Source: Candidatus Phytoplasma asteris (GTDB taxonomy: Bacteria > Bacillota_I > Bacilli_A > Acholeplasmatales > Acholeplasmataceae). Taken from it: a stretch of 64,000 bases of DNA. Shown piece by piece: positions 49,098 through 58,150 of this stretch. The stretch spans positions 372,001 through 436,000 of the forward strand of contig NZ_CP128414.1 in the NCBI RefSeq assembly GCF_038505995.1, written 5' to 3'. The position numbers and the translations under genes were made by a program. Under the pieces are notes generated by a model that was given only the letters and a program-made list of their open reading frames with translations, ran no database searches and was not told the DNA's origin. The first letter of the stretch is position 1. Each line of letters starts with the position of its first letter.

Positions 49098-50114
49098 CTA
49101 ATAATTTAAATTTTTAAGTTTTTCTTCTAAAATACCTTCTTTAAGTAAGCTTAAAAAATCATCATTAGTAGCATCCAAAATATAAAAACCGATGTTTGTT
49201 TTTTCCAAAACTTCTTGTATTTTTTCAGTTTGATAAGTTATTCCTTCAAAAAGTTTGCTAAATTGTTCTAAATTATCTTCTTTGTGAAAAAAATCTCCAA
49301 TCAAAGTCATTTTTTCAATTAAACCAAATCTAATATCTAAAAAAATTTCTAATCCTCCCCAAGAAAAACGTTTTTTAAGTATTTTGGTGTGATGGGGTTG
49401 GGTTAAGAATAAAAATTCATTGGAAGCAAATTGGAGAGAATCTTTTTCTATTGATTTTATTTCTTGGTCACTAAGTACATAAGTTTGGTCAGTTAAAGCC
49501 TCAGTTAAATACTGCATTAACTTTTCTTGTGACATATCTGGAAGATAGCCTTTGAGGTTAGTTACTCGGGAACGCACACTTGCAATTCCTTTAGAAATTA
49601 ATTTTTGGTCGTTTGGAGTAATTGTGTTTATCATAGTTTGAAAATCGCAATTATAAAGAAGTGTTCCATGAGTTACCATGCCATTTTGGTTTTGCATAAA
49701 GGCATTTCCAGAAATTTTTTTGCCTTCTAGTAAAATGTCGTTTCTGCCACTAAATTCAACATTAAGTCCTAATTTTTGTAATGCAACGACAATTTTAGCT
49801 AAAAAAGGTTTAAAACTGAAATTTTTTTCTTTTTTGGCAATAATGCTAAAAAGAGGAGTTTGAGGATCATTATAAACACATCCTCCGCCAGTAGGTCTTC
49901 TAAATAAAGGAATTTTATGTTCTTTGAGGTAATCTAAATTAACTTCGTTTTCAATTATTTGATTTTTCCCAACTACAACTCCTTTGATTTTCCAAATAAA
50001 AAAGAAGCTTTTTTCAGGGTTTTGCTTTAATAAATGATTAAGGGCGTATTGTTCTAGGGCGTAATAAAAATAAGGTTTAAGGTCGCAGATGCGATTAATT
50101 TGAATCAAAATCAT
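49098..50114 (-). CDS. lplA: Lipoate-protein ligase
   Basis: LplA attaches lipoate to E2 subunits of 2-oxoacid dehydrogenases. The 338-residue protein has RRPTGGGCVYNDP (lipoate pocket), GRNDILLEGKKISGNA with the active lysine, and the accessory C-terminal domain, making a full-length LplA. Phytoplasmas are known to have a pyruvate dehydrogenase complex, the likely target. The ribosome site AAAAGGGGA is clear. An array of eight 11-base repeats starts 16 bases upstream of the start codon, inside the likely promoter. Confidence 0.93.
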   Translation of the reverse strand: MILIQINRICDLKPYFYYALEQYALNHLLKQNPEKSFFFIWKIKGVVVGKNQIIENEVNLDYLKEHKIPLFRRPTGGGCVYNDPQTPLFSIIAKKEKNFSFKPFLAKIVVALQKLGLNVEFSGRNDILLEGKKISGNAFMQNQNGMVTHGTLLYNCDFQTMINTITPNDQKLISKGIASVRSRVTNLKGYLPDMSQEKLMQYLTEALTDQTYVLSDQEIKSIEKDSLQFASNEFLFLTQPHHTKILKKRFSWGGLEIFLDIRFGLIEKMTLIGDFFHKEDNLEQFSKLFEGITYQTEKIQEVLEKTNIGFYILDATNDDFLSLLKEGILEEKLKNLNY

Positions 50115-50130
50115 AATAAAATCCCCTTTT

Positions 50131-50218
50131 AAAGTATTATTAAAGTATTATTAAAGTATTATTAAAGTATTATTAAAGTATTATTAAAGTATTATTAAAG
50201 TATTATTAAAGTATTATA
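50131..50218. repeat. 11-base tandem repeat array upstream of lplA
   Basis: AAAGTATTATT occurs eight times without gaps (50131-50218); the last copy ends in A instead of T. The array begins 16 bases before the lplA start codon and just beyond its ribosome site. The unit is about one helical turn long, so copy number would change promoter spacing by whole turns. It also marks the boundary between housekeeping genes and the accessory region. Confidence 0.95.
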
Positions 50219-50815
50219 AATGTTTTTTCCAGTAATATTATATCATTTATCAGTTATGTAGACTCATATTAATCTTTTTTATATTTTTTCTCTAACTCCA
50301 AAATCAAATCATTTAAATTTTTTCCCTCTATTTTCCACCAAAACTAAATTATAAATTATAGATTAAAAAAACATAATTTTTGCCATTTATAAATGTTATT
50401 TTAGTCAAAAAAATATAAATTTATCCCAAATTAGAACTGCTATAAATTAAATAAAATTATTGAGAGGCTCAAAAAAGCCTCTTTTTTTAATATATAAAAT
50501 TGCAAGGAAAAAAATCATTATATAAAGATTAGTGAGCAAAAAACTTGTTTTTTTTGTGATAAAATGATATTAATAGCAAGTTTTTTATTTTTAAATTGCT
50601 GTTAAAAAATTTTTAAAATAAGGGGGTCATTTATCATAAAAAAATAATAGTGTAGATTTTTCCATTTTAGGAATATTAATTTTATTTCTTATTTCGTTTT
50701 TTATTCTTTTCTTATTTCGTTATTTTTTAAGTTTTTTTGCGTATTTGTATATTTGTATATTTTTTTATTTATTTTGTAAAGTTTTTAAAATTATCAAATA
50801 TTTAATTATAAGTGT
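50219..50815. other. Intergenic region at the accessory boundary
   Basis: About 600 bases with a terminator-like hairpin (50463-50488) but no plus-strand gene before it. AGGGGGT near 50623 looks like a ribosome site, but the frame after it stops almost at once. A remnant of a lost gene or a small RNA is possible. Nothing else was recognised. Confidence 0.55.
50463..50488 (+). terminator. Orphan terminator hairpin
   Basis: AGAGGCT and AGCCTCT pair around a short A-rich loop, followed by T6. On the plus strand no protein gene precedes it, so it may belong to an unannotated small RNA or a decayed gene. Confidence 0.7.
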
Positions 50816-51376
50816 TTGGGATACATTTTATTACTAATCACAATAATTGGAGGGGTAATATGGTTAATAATTTCTAAATTCTTCCCTGAATCAGCAGCTA
50901 AAATTGGACCAATAGCTAAAGCTGCTTGGGAAAAAACCAAAGATTTGGCTCATTATATAAATGAACGCGGTAAGAATTTTTTAGAATGGCTAGGATTCCC
51001 TTTGAAACTAATTCCTTACATATTTAATAGTATTATTATTGCATTTGGCCTCATTTTGGGTTTATCTTGTCTTGGAATACCAGTTATAGGACCTTGCATA
51101 GGTTTAACAATATTAATTGCAACAGCTATTTATACAGGAATAATTTGGTATTTTAACGAACCAACCCCCAAAGCCAAAACTCCACCCCCAAATTTAGTAG
51201 AAGTTTATGATTTAGATGCTATCAAAGCAGCAGAAGAGACAAAACTAAAAAAAGAGTTAACAGAATACGCAACAAAACTTTCTCAAGAAGGAAAAACCCC
51301 AAAAGAAATTGAACAAAAAATTAACGAAAGAATAGAAAAAACCAAAGAATTAAAAAAAAACAACAAAATCAACTGA
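50816..51376 (+). CDS. Three-helix membrane protein, probably the front part of a longer protein
   Basis: A 186-residue frame starting at TTG 50816, with no clear ribosome site. It has a first membrane segment (about 4-24), an amphipathic stretch with KAAWEKTKDLAHYINERG, two further helices (about 62-82 and 90-108), then a Pro-rich linker and a charged coiled-coil-type tail. The tail ends at a run of nine A (51352-51360). One A fewer joins this frame to the 767-residue coiled-coil frame downstream without a stop, predicting one membrane-anchored protein of about 965 residues. The gene begins the accessory region. Confidence 0.65.
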   Translation: MGYILLLITIIGGVIWLIISKFFPESAAKIGPIAKAAWEKTKDLAHYINERGKNFLEWLGFPLKLIPYIFNSIIIAFGLILGLSCLGIPVIGPCIGLTILIATAIYTGIIWYFNEPTPKAKTPPPNLVEVYDLDAIKAAEETKLKKELTEYATKLSQEGKTPKEIEQKINERIEKTKELKKNNKIN

Positions 51377-51410
51377 ATTAAACAATAACACTGAAACCCC
51401 TCAACTAACT

Positions 51411-53714
51411 ATGCAACAACCAACCCACAAACAAAAAGAAAAAAATACAAAAAGTTTATTAAATCCTGAACTTCAACAACAAATAGAAAAAATAATTCAA
51501 CAAGAAAAAGAAAAACAAAAGATTTTAGAAACCGAAAAGGGATATTTAAACATCAACCTTCAAGCTCAACAACTAGAAAAATTATCCCTTGAAGGAAAAA
51601 TAATTGAATTACAATCTCAACTTAAAACTAAAGAAACAACACTCCAACAAACTAAAGATTTATCTGATGAAGAAAAAAATAAATTACAATCAGAAATCGA
51701 AGTAATAAAAAATAATATTACAAACCAGAATGAATTAATAGTAAAAAAAGACAACGAGTTGATTTTATCAAAAGAAAAAATAACAACTTTAGAAAAGCAA
51801 TTGGCTTCAAATATTAAAGATGTAAATCAATTAAAAACTGAAATTGAACAAAAACAAACAGAATTAGAAAACAAAGAACAAAAATTAATAGACCAAAAAA
51901 ACTTATCAACAAATGAAATCAAACAATTAAATGTTGAAATTAATAATTTAAGAAATAACATTGAACAAAGTCAAATCAATTATCAAGCTCAATTATTACT
52001 TAAAGAAGAAGAAATCAAACAATTAAAACAAAATGAAGATAAACTAAAACAACAATTAACCCAAAAACAAGAAGAAACCACAAACTTAAGAGAACAACAT
52101 TTAAAAACTTTGGAAGAAATCCAAAAACAAATTGCAAATTATAAAAACATGGTTTCTGAACTCGAACAAGAAACCAACAACCTGAAAGAACAAATTGCAA
52201 AAAACAACGAAAACGCAAATAAACTACGTGAAGAATTATTAACTAAACAAACACAAATCAACAAAATAAACCAAGAATTAGTTAGCCTTTCAAATCAACA
52301 AATTTCTTCACAACAAGAATTAAATAATTTAACACAACTTTTTGATGAATGGGAAAAGAACTGTGAAATTAAAGCTAATGAAATAGCATCAAACCTAGAT
52401 TTAGAAAATGTCAAAAAAGTTATTGACCGAAAAATATATTATTCTACAGAGCCTTTTACAGTTGAATTAAAACCATTTAAACTTAACCAACCCCCAAACA
52501 ACGAAAATAAACAAACAATAAATAGCCTAGAAATAAAAATTAACAATGTCAAGTATTACTATATTCAATTTGATTTTTGGAATGATTTTTTCTACATAAA
52601 AGACAAAGACCTAAATGTAATACACCGAATATACAATACCACAAAAAGTCCAACAGATTGGATGTTTCAATTTAGTCATAACGTAAGCGAAACTCCACCA
52701 CCAACTAAACTCAATAATTATAAATCCCTATTAGAACAAAAAACTAATGAATTATCTGAAATTACACAAAAATTAACAAACAAACAACAAGATTTAAATA
52801 AATGTCAACAAGAAATAACTGATTTAATTAATAATCAAAAACCTGATGATACTCTACAACAAGAACTAAACAATAAAGAAACTCACATCAAAACCTTAAA
52901 AGATGAAATGAAACAGTTAGAAACAAAAGAAAAAGGTTTTAGAAGTGAAATAGATACTTTGAAATTAGAAAACAAAAACCTTAAAGAAAAATATACTAAC
53001 GATTTAAACAAAATCAAACAAGAACTAAACACATCTAAAATTGAAAACGAAAAACTTGAAAAAGAAATGAAAGAAATACAAGATGAATTAGTTAAAAACA
53101 ATAATGCTGATGAAGTTTTGGTTAAACAATTAAACACAAAACAATCACAAATAAAAGAGTTAAAAGGAAAAATAAATACCTTAGAAACTAATGAAACTCA
53201 ATTACAAACCATTATCCAACAAAAAGATGAAGAAATAACTCAACTACAACAAACTATCCAACAACAAACTCAAGAAATCCAAAGATTAACAATTCAATTA
53301 GAACAACAAATAAATCTTTTCGCTGAACAAGGTAAAAAGATTTTACAATTAGAAGGAACAATTAAAGGTTTAGAAGCAGCCAATAGTGGATTAAGTGAAA
53401 ACAACAAAGAATTACAACATGAAATTGATAAATTAAAAAATGAATTAGAATTAGCAAAAACAGCCCACACAACAATGAAAAAAAAATTAGAACTCGAAAT
53501 TGCTAAATTAGAAGCTGATAAACTAGATTTAACCACCAAACAAGAAGAACTAGAAACCCAAAACGATGAATGGCAAACTAAATCAAATTTCATCAAAGCA
53601 ACAACTACGATAGGCGCCTTAGGTGGACCCGCAGGCATGGTTGTAGGTGCAGCTACTGGTTTGGTTGTTAACGAAGTAATAGATGCATGGAAAGCTCTAA
53701 AACGTTGGTGGTAA
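51411..53714 (+). CDS. Long coiled-coil protein with C-terminal glycine-rich hydrophobic segment
   Basis: A 767-residue frame from ATG 51411. Two long coiled coils (about 10-300 and 430-720), rich in Gln, Lys, Glu and Leu heptads, flank a non-coiled domain (about 300-430) containing DRKIYYSTEPF and YIQFDFWNDFF. The C-terminus has TTIGALGGPAGMVVGAATG, a glycine-zipper-like membrane stretch, and ends in WKALKRWW. No ribosome site precedes the ATG. The frame is open upstream to the A9 run at 51352-51360, where a shift connects it to the membrane ORF. It resembles the SMC-like coiled-coil proteins sometimes noted in phytoplasma mobile units, but no ATPase motif is present. Function unknown. Confidence 0.75.
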   Translation: MQQPTHKQKEKNTKSLLNPELQQQIEKIIQQEKEKQKILETEKGYLNINLQAQQLEKLSLEGKIIELQSQLKTKETTLQQTKDLSDEEKNKLQSEIEVIKNNITNQNELIVKKDNELILSKEKITTLEKQLASNIKDVNQLKTEIEQKQTELENKEQKLIDQKNLSTNEIKQLNVEINNLRNNIEQSQINYQAQLLLKEEEIKQLKQNEDKLKQQLTQKQEETTNLREQHLKTLEEIQKQIANYKNMVSELEQETNNLKEQIAKNNENANKLREELLTKQTQINKINQELVSLSNQQISSQQELNNLTQLFDEWEKNCEIKANEIASNLDLENVKKVIDRKIYYSTEPFTVELKPFKLNQPPNNENKQTINSLEIKINNVKYYYIQFDFWNDFFYIKDKDLNVIHRIYNTTKSPTDWMFQFSHNVSETPPPTKLNNYKSLLEQKTNELSEITQKLTNKQQDLNKCQQEITDLINNQKPDDTLQQELNNKETHIKTLKDEMKQLETKEKGFRSEIDTLKLENKNLKEKYTNDLNKIKQELNTSKIENEKLEKEMKEIQDELVKNNNADEVLVKQLNTKQSQIKELKGKINTLETNETQLQTIIQQKDEEITQLQQTIQQQTQEIQRLTIQLEQQINLFAEQGKKILQLEGTIKGLEAANSGLSENNKELQHEIDKLKNELELAKTAHTTMKKKLELEIAKLEADKLDLTTKQEELETQNDEWQTKSNFIKATTTIGALGGPAGMVVGAATGLVVNEVIDAWKALKRWW

Positions 53715-53743
53715 CAATAATGCATATTTTTTGCATTATTGTT
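53713..53743 (+). terminator. Hairpin after the coiled-coil gene
   Basis: AACAATAATGCA and TGCATTATTGTT form a perfect 12-pair stem around seven bases, but the T-run afterwards is weak. It lies directly at the coiled-coil gene's stop. Confidence 0.55.
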
Positions 53744-53797
53744 CTGTTTATGTTAAAATGATAATGAGTTAAATTAAAAAAAGGAAGTATTTTTAAT

Positions 53798-54700
53798 ATG
53801 GAATTATTTTATAAATTAATCATTATAGGATTTTTGCTCTTTCTTTTTGTTGTTACAATCCCTTTGTGTATGTATTTTTATCAAACTCAACAAAATAAAA
53901 AAAGAATTACAAAAATCAATTTAAAATCAACAATATTTTTTTATTATATTAAATTATTTTTGAGCGCAGTTGTAATTGGAATAATTACTTTCATTTGGTA
54001 TATAAAAGTCAATACAGCAAACCAAAGTGATCCAAACACAATTAAAACCCCCAAAATAGAAACAAATGATGAATGGTTTCAAAGCAAAAATAAGCAAAAA
54101 GAAAGTGAAAGTTATTACGATTCATATAGAATTGATTATAGCGAAAAAAACAAAGAAGTAATACAAACACTAAAAGCAAGTGAAATAACTCATCTTGAAA
54201 TGGTTGGCTCCGATGGTTCTAAAACTAAAATCGAAGGAACACCAATGATTAAAAGAACCTACACCTTCTACGGACTCGCTGGCCTAGGACGCGGACAACA
54301 CCAAGAATACGAACCAACCGACCTACCTATTTACATCAAAGACCTTCATCCTTTTGATAAATGGAATGAACCCCTTTCTAACAGACCTGGCCATTATTTC
54401 AATTATTTCCACACAAAAAATAAACATAAAGACTCACAATTTGACAACCATATGGGAGTAAGGGAACACAGTATAGAACTCAACTACGAAGGCCCCAAAT
54501 ACCTTCTAGAAGAAGATAAAGACTTTTTTATGGATGAAGTTAATTGTCCTACAAACAAAAAAGACGAAGATAATCATGTTATACGTAAAACCTACTGCCT
54601 CCACTTCAACCCAGTCAAACAATACATCACCCTTTATACTAAGAAATTTAATACTAAATCACCAGAAGAAAAAACTAAATCAAGATCAAGAAGCATTTAA
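53798..54700 (+). CDS. Two-helix membrane protein of unknown function
   Basis: A 300-residue frame with two membrane segments (about 5-27 and 45-67) and a large soluble C-terminal domain. That domain contains HLEMVGSDGSKTK, YGLAGLGRGQHQEY and several His, Asp and Tyr residues. No family was recognised. AAAGGAAG precedes the ATG. At the short A run near 54669-54674, a one-base shift would replace TKSRSRSI by LNQDQEAFKNTINKNPNAP in another frame, so the C-terminus is uncertain. The GC content of the segment about 54250-54400 is higher than in its surroundings. Confidence 0.7.
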   Translation: MELFYKLIIIGFLLFLFVVTIPLCMYFYQTQQNKKRITKINLKSTIFFYYIKLFLSAVVIGIITFIWYIKVNTANQSDPNTIKTPKIETNDEWFQSKNKQKESESYYDSYRIDYSEKNKEVIQTLKASEITHLEMVGSDGSKTKIEGTPMIKRTYTFYGLAGLGRGQHQEYEPTDLPIYIKDLHPFDKWNEPLSNRPGHYFNYFHTKNKHKDSQFDNHMGVREHSIELNYEGPKYLLEEDKDFFMDEVNCPTNKKDEDNHVIRKTYCLHFNPVKQYITLYTKKFNTKSPEEKTKSRSRSI

Positions 54701-54831
54701 AAACACAATTAATAAAAACCCTAATGCCCCTTAAACACATTATTTTGCCCCTTAAAGACGTTTAAAATAATTATTTGAAGTACTCATAAAAAAAATTTAA
54801 TTAAAATCTAAATATACAAAGGAAAGAAAAA

Positions 54832-56076
54832 ATGTTCAAAAAACCATTAGCATTTGCTTTGCGTCCGTCAACAATAACTGATATCATTGGACAAAGTCAT
54901 CTTATTAATGATCAAAATGGTATTATTTCGAGAATGTTAAAAAATAATTACGCTAGTTCTTTAATTTTTTATGGTGTTCCAGGTATTGGAAAAAGTAGCC
55001 TTGCCCAGGTATTAGCTAATGATTTACAAATTAAGTATGATATTTTTAATGCTGCAATTGATAAAAAATCTAAGTTAGAAAAAATTATTCAACAAGCATT
55101 AAATTTTAAAAAATTTATTCTTATTATAGAAGAAATCCATAGAATGAATAAAGATCGTCAAGATATTTTATTGCAATACTTAGAAAACGGTCATTTAATT
55201 ATGTTTGCTTGCACTACTGAAAACCCATATTTTGTAATTAATCCGAGTATTCGTTCAAGAGTTAACATCATTAAATTAGAAAGAATTACGACCGAAGAAA
55301 TGTTAACAGGATTAAATAAGTTAATCGTTAATAAAAAACTACCATTAAATATTCTACAAGATGCTTTATTATTGATTTGTCAATTGTCTAGTGGGGATTT
55401 ACGTATTGCCATTAATATGTTAGAATTGTGTTTACATTTATATCCTGGAGAAGAAATTACAAAAAAAATTATTAAAAAAATTTCTTCATCAGCTAATTTA
55501 ATAAATTTTAAAGATAACGATGAGCATCACAATTTAAAGTCAGCATTACAAAAATCTATTAGAGGTAGTGATGTTGATGCAGCTTTACATTATTTTGCAA
55601 GATTATTAGCAAGTGGTGATCATGAAGCGTTAATAAGAAGAATGTTAATTACCGCTTATGAAGATATTGGATTAGCTAATCCAATGATTATTATACATGT
55701 AAAAACAGCGATTGATGCTTTTCGTCAAATTGGATTACCAGAAGGACGTATTCCTTTAGGATTGGCAATTATTGAAATGTGTTTAAGCGAAAAATCAAAT
55801 AGTGCTTATTTAGCGACTAATAAAGCTTATGAAGATGTTCTGCAAGGTAATGTTTTTAATATACCAAAACATTTACAAGATACTAGTTATAATTCAGCAA
55901 GTAAATTAGGTATTGGTTTTGATTATAAATATCCTCATAATTTTCCAAATAATTATGTTAATCAACAATATTTACCACAAGAAATAAAAGAATTGATTTA
56001 TTATATACCTAAATTACACAGCGAGTATGAAAAAAAAATTAATAAAATACATGAAAAATTTAAACAAAATATATAA
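54832..56076 (+). CDS. rarA: RarA/MgsA-like replication-associated AAA ATPase
   Basis: RarA proteins are clamp-loader-like ATPases acting at stalled replication forks. The 414-residue protein has FALRPSTITDIIGQSHL at the N-terminus, Walker A GVPGIGKSS, sensor 1 CTTENPYF, the SIRSRV arginine-finger region and C-terminal tetramerisation motifs EDIGLANP and LPEGRIPLG. The Walker B aspartate seems replaced by Glu (IIEEIHRMN instead of the usual DEIHRFN). The ATG follows AAAGGAAAG. It stands in the accessory block before the transposase, which suggests that it arrived with the element, or that the element inserted next to it. Confidence 0.88.
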   Translation: MFKKPLAFALRPSTITDIIGQSHLINDQNGIISRMLKNNYASSLIFYGVPGIGKSSLAQVLANDLQIKYDIFNAAIDKKSKLEKIIQQALNFKKFILIIEEIHRMNKDRQDILLQYLENGHLIMFACTTENPYFVINPSIRSRVNIIKLERITTEEMLTGLNKLIVNKKLPLNILQDALLLICQLSSGDLRIAINMLELCLHLYPGEEITKKIIKKISSSANLINFKDNDEHHNLKSALQKSIRGSDVDAALHYFARLLASGDHEALIRRMLITAYEDIGLANPMIIIHVKTAIDAFRQIGLPEGRIPLGLAIIEMCLSEKSNSAYLATNKAYEDVLQGNVFNIPKHLQDTSYNSASKLGIGFDYKYPHNFPNNYVNQQYLPQEIKELIYYIPKLHSEYEKKINKIHEKFKQNI

Positions 56077-56810
56077 TGTTTTAAAATTTTTTAATAATTC
56101 CGAACAAGGTTTCTGATTATAATGGTTATCTTTGGTAACAAAATTTACAAAAAAAGTTTTTAATTAGTATCTCTCGTACTAGTTGTCTCAATTATAATTA
56201 GATGAACTAATATTAATTTAGCAATTTAAAATAGTATTTTCAAGAATTTAAACGTTTTTATAATCAAAAATGGTTAATTAAAAAAACTTAATTAACAAAA
56301 CTCCTTAATTTTTTTAAAAAATCAAACTATTAATAATAAAATAAAGATTTAATTAAATAGATTATATTTTATCTATTTATAGTTATTAAATAAGCGCTTT
56401 AGCGCGCTAATCTTTTTGTTTAATATATAATAATCAATACTTGGTAAGGCAATTAATTTAAAAAATTAAAGTTGTGCGCTGTTCCGTTTTTTTAGACAAA
56501 TTTTGTCTTTAAAATTGTTCTTTAAGACTTAAAAATAATTAGATAATTTCATATCTTTTCAAACTAAGGAAATATTTTTTTTAAATTTCAAAAAGTTTCT
56601 AAAACTTTTAATAATTCATTAGTTTCAAAAGATATTTTTATTAAATATTTTATCTTTACACTATATAGTTAGGTAAAAAAAGTTAAAAAAGTGGTAAGAA
56701 AATGAAATTATAATTATTTTTTTACGTAATTATGTTATTTTAATTAAAAAAATGTGCAAAAAGGTAACCTCTTTTTCAAGGCTAAACATTAAAATAAATT
56801 AAAAAATAAT
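56077..56810. other. Noncoding region between rarA and tra5
   Basis: About 730 bases with no gene. It contains the left copy of a 13-base inverted repeat (TTATAATGGTTAT, 56117-56129), a GC-rich motif AGCGCTTTAGCGCGCTAA (56393-56410) and a weak terminator-like hairpin (56758-56776) for the transposase. The rest is unassigned A+T-rich DNA. Confidence 0.6.
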
Positions 56811-57825
56811 TTATATAAGATTTTGGGAATATTGAGAAGGTGATGAATAATTTAATTTAGCTAAAATCCATTGATTGTTCCAAAATTTAGGGAAATAATT
56901 GATTATTTTTTTAACTTTTTCAGGTGATTTTTGAAATAAAAAAGGATGTTGATGTTGTAAGATAGTTTTCATTTGGCCGAAAAAGTTTTCAATTACAGCG
57001 TTATCACGTGGAGTAGCTTTTCTCGACATGCTGATTAAAAAACCTTTTTTAATTAGTGTTTGTTGGACTTTTTGTGATTGATAAACTGTGCCTTGGTCGG
57101 AATGAATGATACAAGGTTCTTTTAATAGAGGTAATTTTTGGATGGTGTTTAAAACTAATTCTTTATTTTGATGTTTGGAAGTGTGGGAAGCGATAATTTG
57201 GTTGTTGAAAGAATCAATAATACAAGAAAAATATAAAAATCCTTGGGGAGTTTTGAAATAAGTTATGTCGGTAAATAGTTTTTTCATGGGTTTAGTTGAT
57301 ATAAAGTCTTGATTAATTAAATTGTCTACCACTTTTAATTTAGCTTTTAAATTATTTTTATAATAATATTTATTTTTTTTAATTCTTAAACGACAAAAAA
57401 TACCGTTTTCTTTCATAATAGTATAAATTTTTTTCTTGGTAATGTTTTCGTTAAAGGTTTTTTGGTATAAATCAGTGATTTTACGATGACCGTAAAAATA
57501 TTGTTGGTGTAAACACAAAGCTTTGATGCGATTTTGTTGTAATAAGTATTTTTCTTTTTTGGCTTTTATTTTATTTTTGACTTTCAACCAATAATAATAA
57601 GTGCTTCTTTTGGTTTTGATAGTTTTTAAAATGGTTGTTAAATTTAGTTTTTGATTAAATTGTTTAACTAATTCGAAAACAGTTTTTTTATCAGTTTTTT
57701 GGTTTTTTTTCATTAGAGTTTGTAATAATTTATTTTTTTGTTTCTCTTTTTCTATTATTTTAGCTATTTTTTTCATGATTTAAATATTGTTTCCTTTTTT
57801 TATATCATATACATAACCATTATAA
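56117..57825 (-). mobile_element. Candidate insertion element bounded by inverted repeats
   Basis: TTATAATGGTTAT (56117-56129) recurs inverted at 57813-57825, 1,709 bases apart, both reading inward, and encloses tra5. The right copy also contains the TATAAT of a possible tra5 promoter. IS3 ends usually start with TG, so these repeats may not be true termini. Confidence 0.4.
56811..57776 (-). CDS. tra5: IS3-family (tra5-like) transposase
   Basis: A 321-residue DDE transposase of the IS3/IS150 type. The first Asp is in KLFTDITYF (about 169), the second in HSDQGTVYQS (about 226), and Glu in DNAVIENFFGQMK. The D-to-E spacing is 35 residues, the classic DD35E arrangement. The N-terminus has a helix-turn-helix region with RSTYYYWLKV. 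No OrfA is seen upstream, so the product is either the phytoplasma single-frame type or an orphan OrfB. It seems intact. Inverted 13-base repeats lie at both sides (see the element entry). Confidence 0.9.
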   Translation of the reverse strand: MKKIAKIIEKEKQKNKLLQTLMKKNQKTDKKTVFELVKQFNQKLNLTTILKTIKTKRSTYYYWLKVKNKIKAKKEKYLLQQNRIKALCLHQQYFYGHRKITDLYQKTFNENITKKKIYTIMKENGIFCRLRIKKNKYYYKNNLKAKLKVVDNLINQDFISTKPMKKLFTDITYFKTPQGFLYFSCIIDSFNNQIIASHTSKHQNKELVLNTIQKLPLLKEPCIIHSDQGTVYQSQKVQQTLIKKGFLISMSRKATPRDNAVIENFFGQMKTILQHQHPFLFQKSPEKVKKIINYFPKFWNNQWILAKLNYSSPSQYSQNLI

Positions 57826-58150
57826 CTCTGAATGATTATATTTATTTAAAAAAGGGGGTAGCGCGCAACTGGGGGATTTTTATTTTTCTTCTTCTTTTAT
57901 TTATGTGTACTTATGATTGTTATTAGTGCTTCAGCGCGTTAGGGTATTGTGTTTGGATAATTTTAAACAACTCTTTTAATAATGGAAAGGAAAAATAGGG
58001 AGTTATTTATATATCGAAAAATAATAATGATAGATAAAAGATACAACGATAATATCAAATATCGAATATCATTATCATTATCGATATAATATATAAAATA
58101 TCACTCCTTAAAAATGTTTTGTTTTGACAAGGAAATTAAAGGGGTCAAAT
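57777..58150. other. A+T-rich region upstream of the iteron-like array
   Basis: No gene is seen. It contains the GC-rich motif AGTGCTTCAGCGCGTTAG (57925-57942), similar to one on the other side of tra5, and a stretch (58011-58090) with three copies of an ATATCGA-type motif and GATAAT repeats in opposite orientation. This resembles an A+T-rich unwinding region beside iterons. Confidence 0.5.

Noticed and set aside
50131-50218. CRISPR or plasmid iterons in front of lplA
   Set aside because: No spacers, an A+T-only-like short unit, and no replication gene next to it; it is a minisatellite.
53294-53725. Minus-strand frames of 143 and 84 codons inside the coiled-coil gene
   Set aside because: They are antisense shadows of the Gln/Lys/Glu-rich coding sequence, with Ser/Phe/Leu-rich translation and no start signal.
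56160-56200. Twelve-base match (antisense) to the 23S rRNA sarcin-ricin loop, CTAGTACGAGAG
   Set aside because: The bases on both sides do not follow 23S rRNA, so it is probably chance rather than an rRNA fragment.
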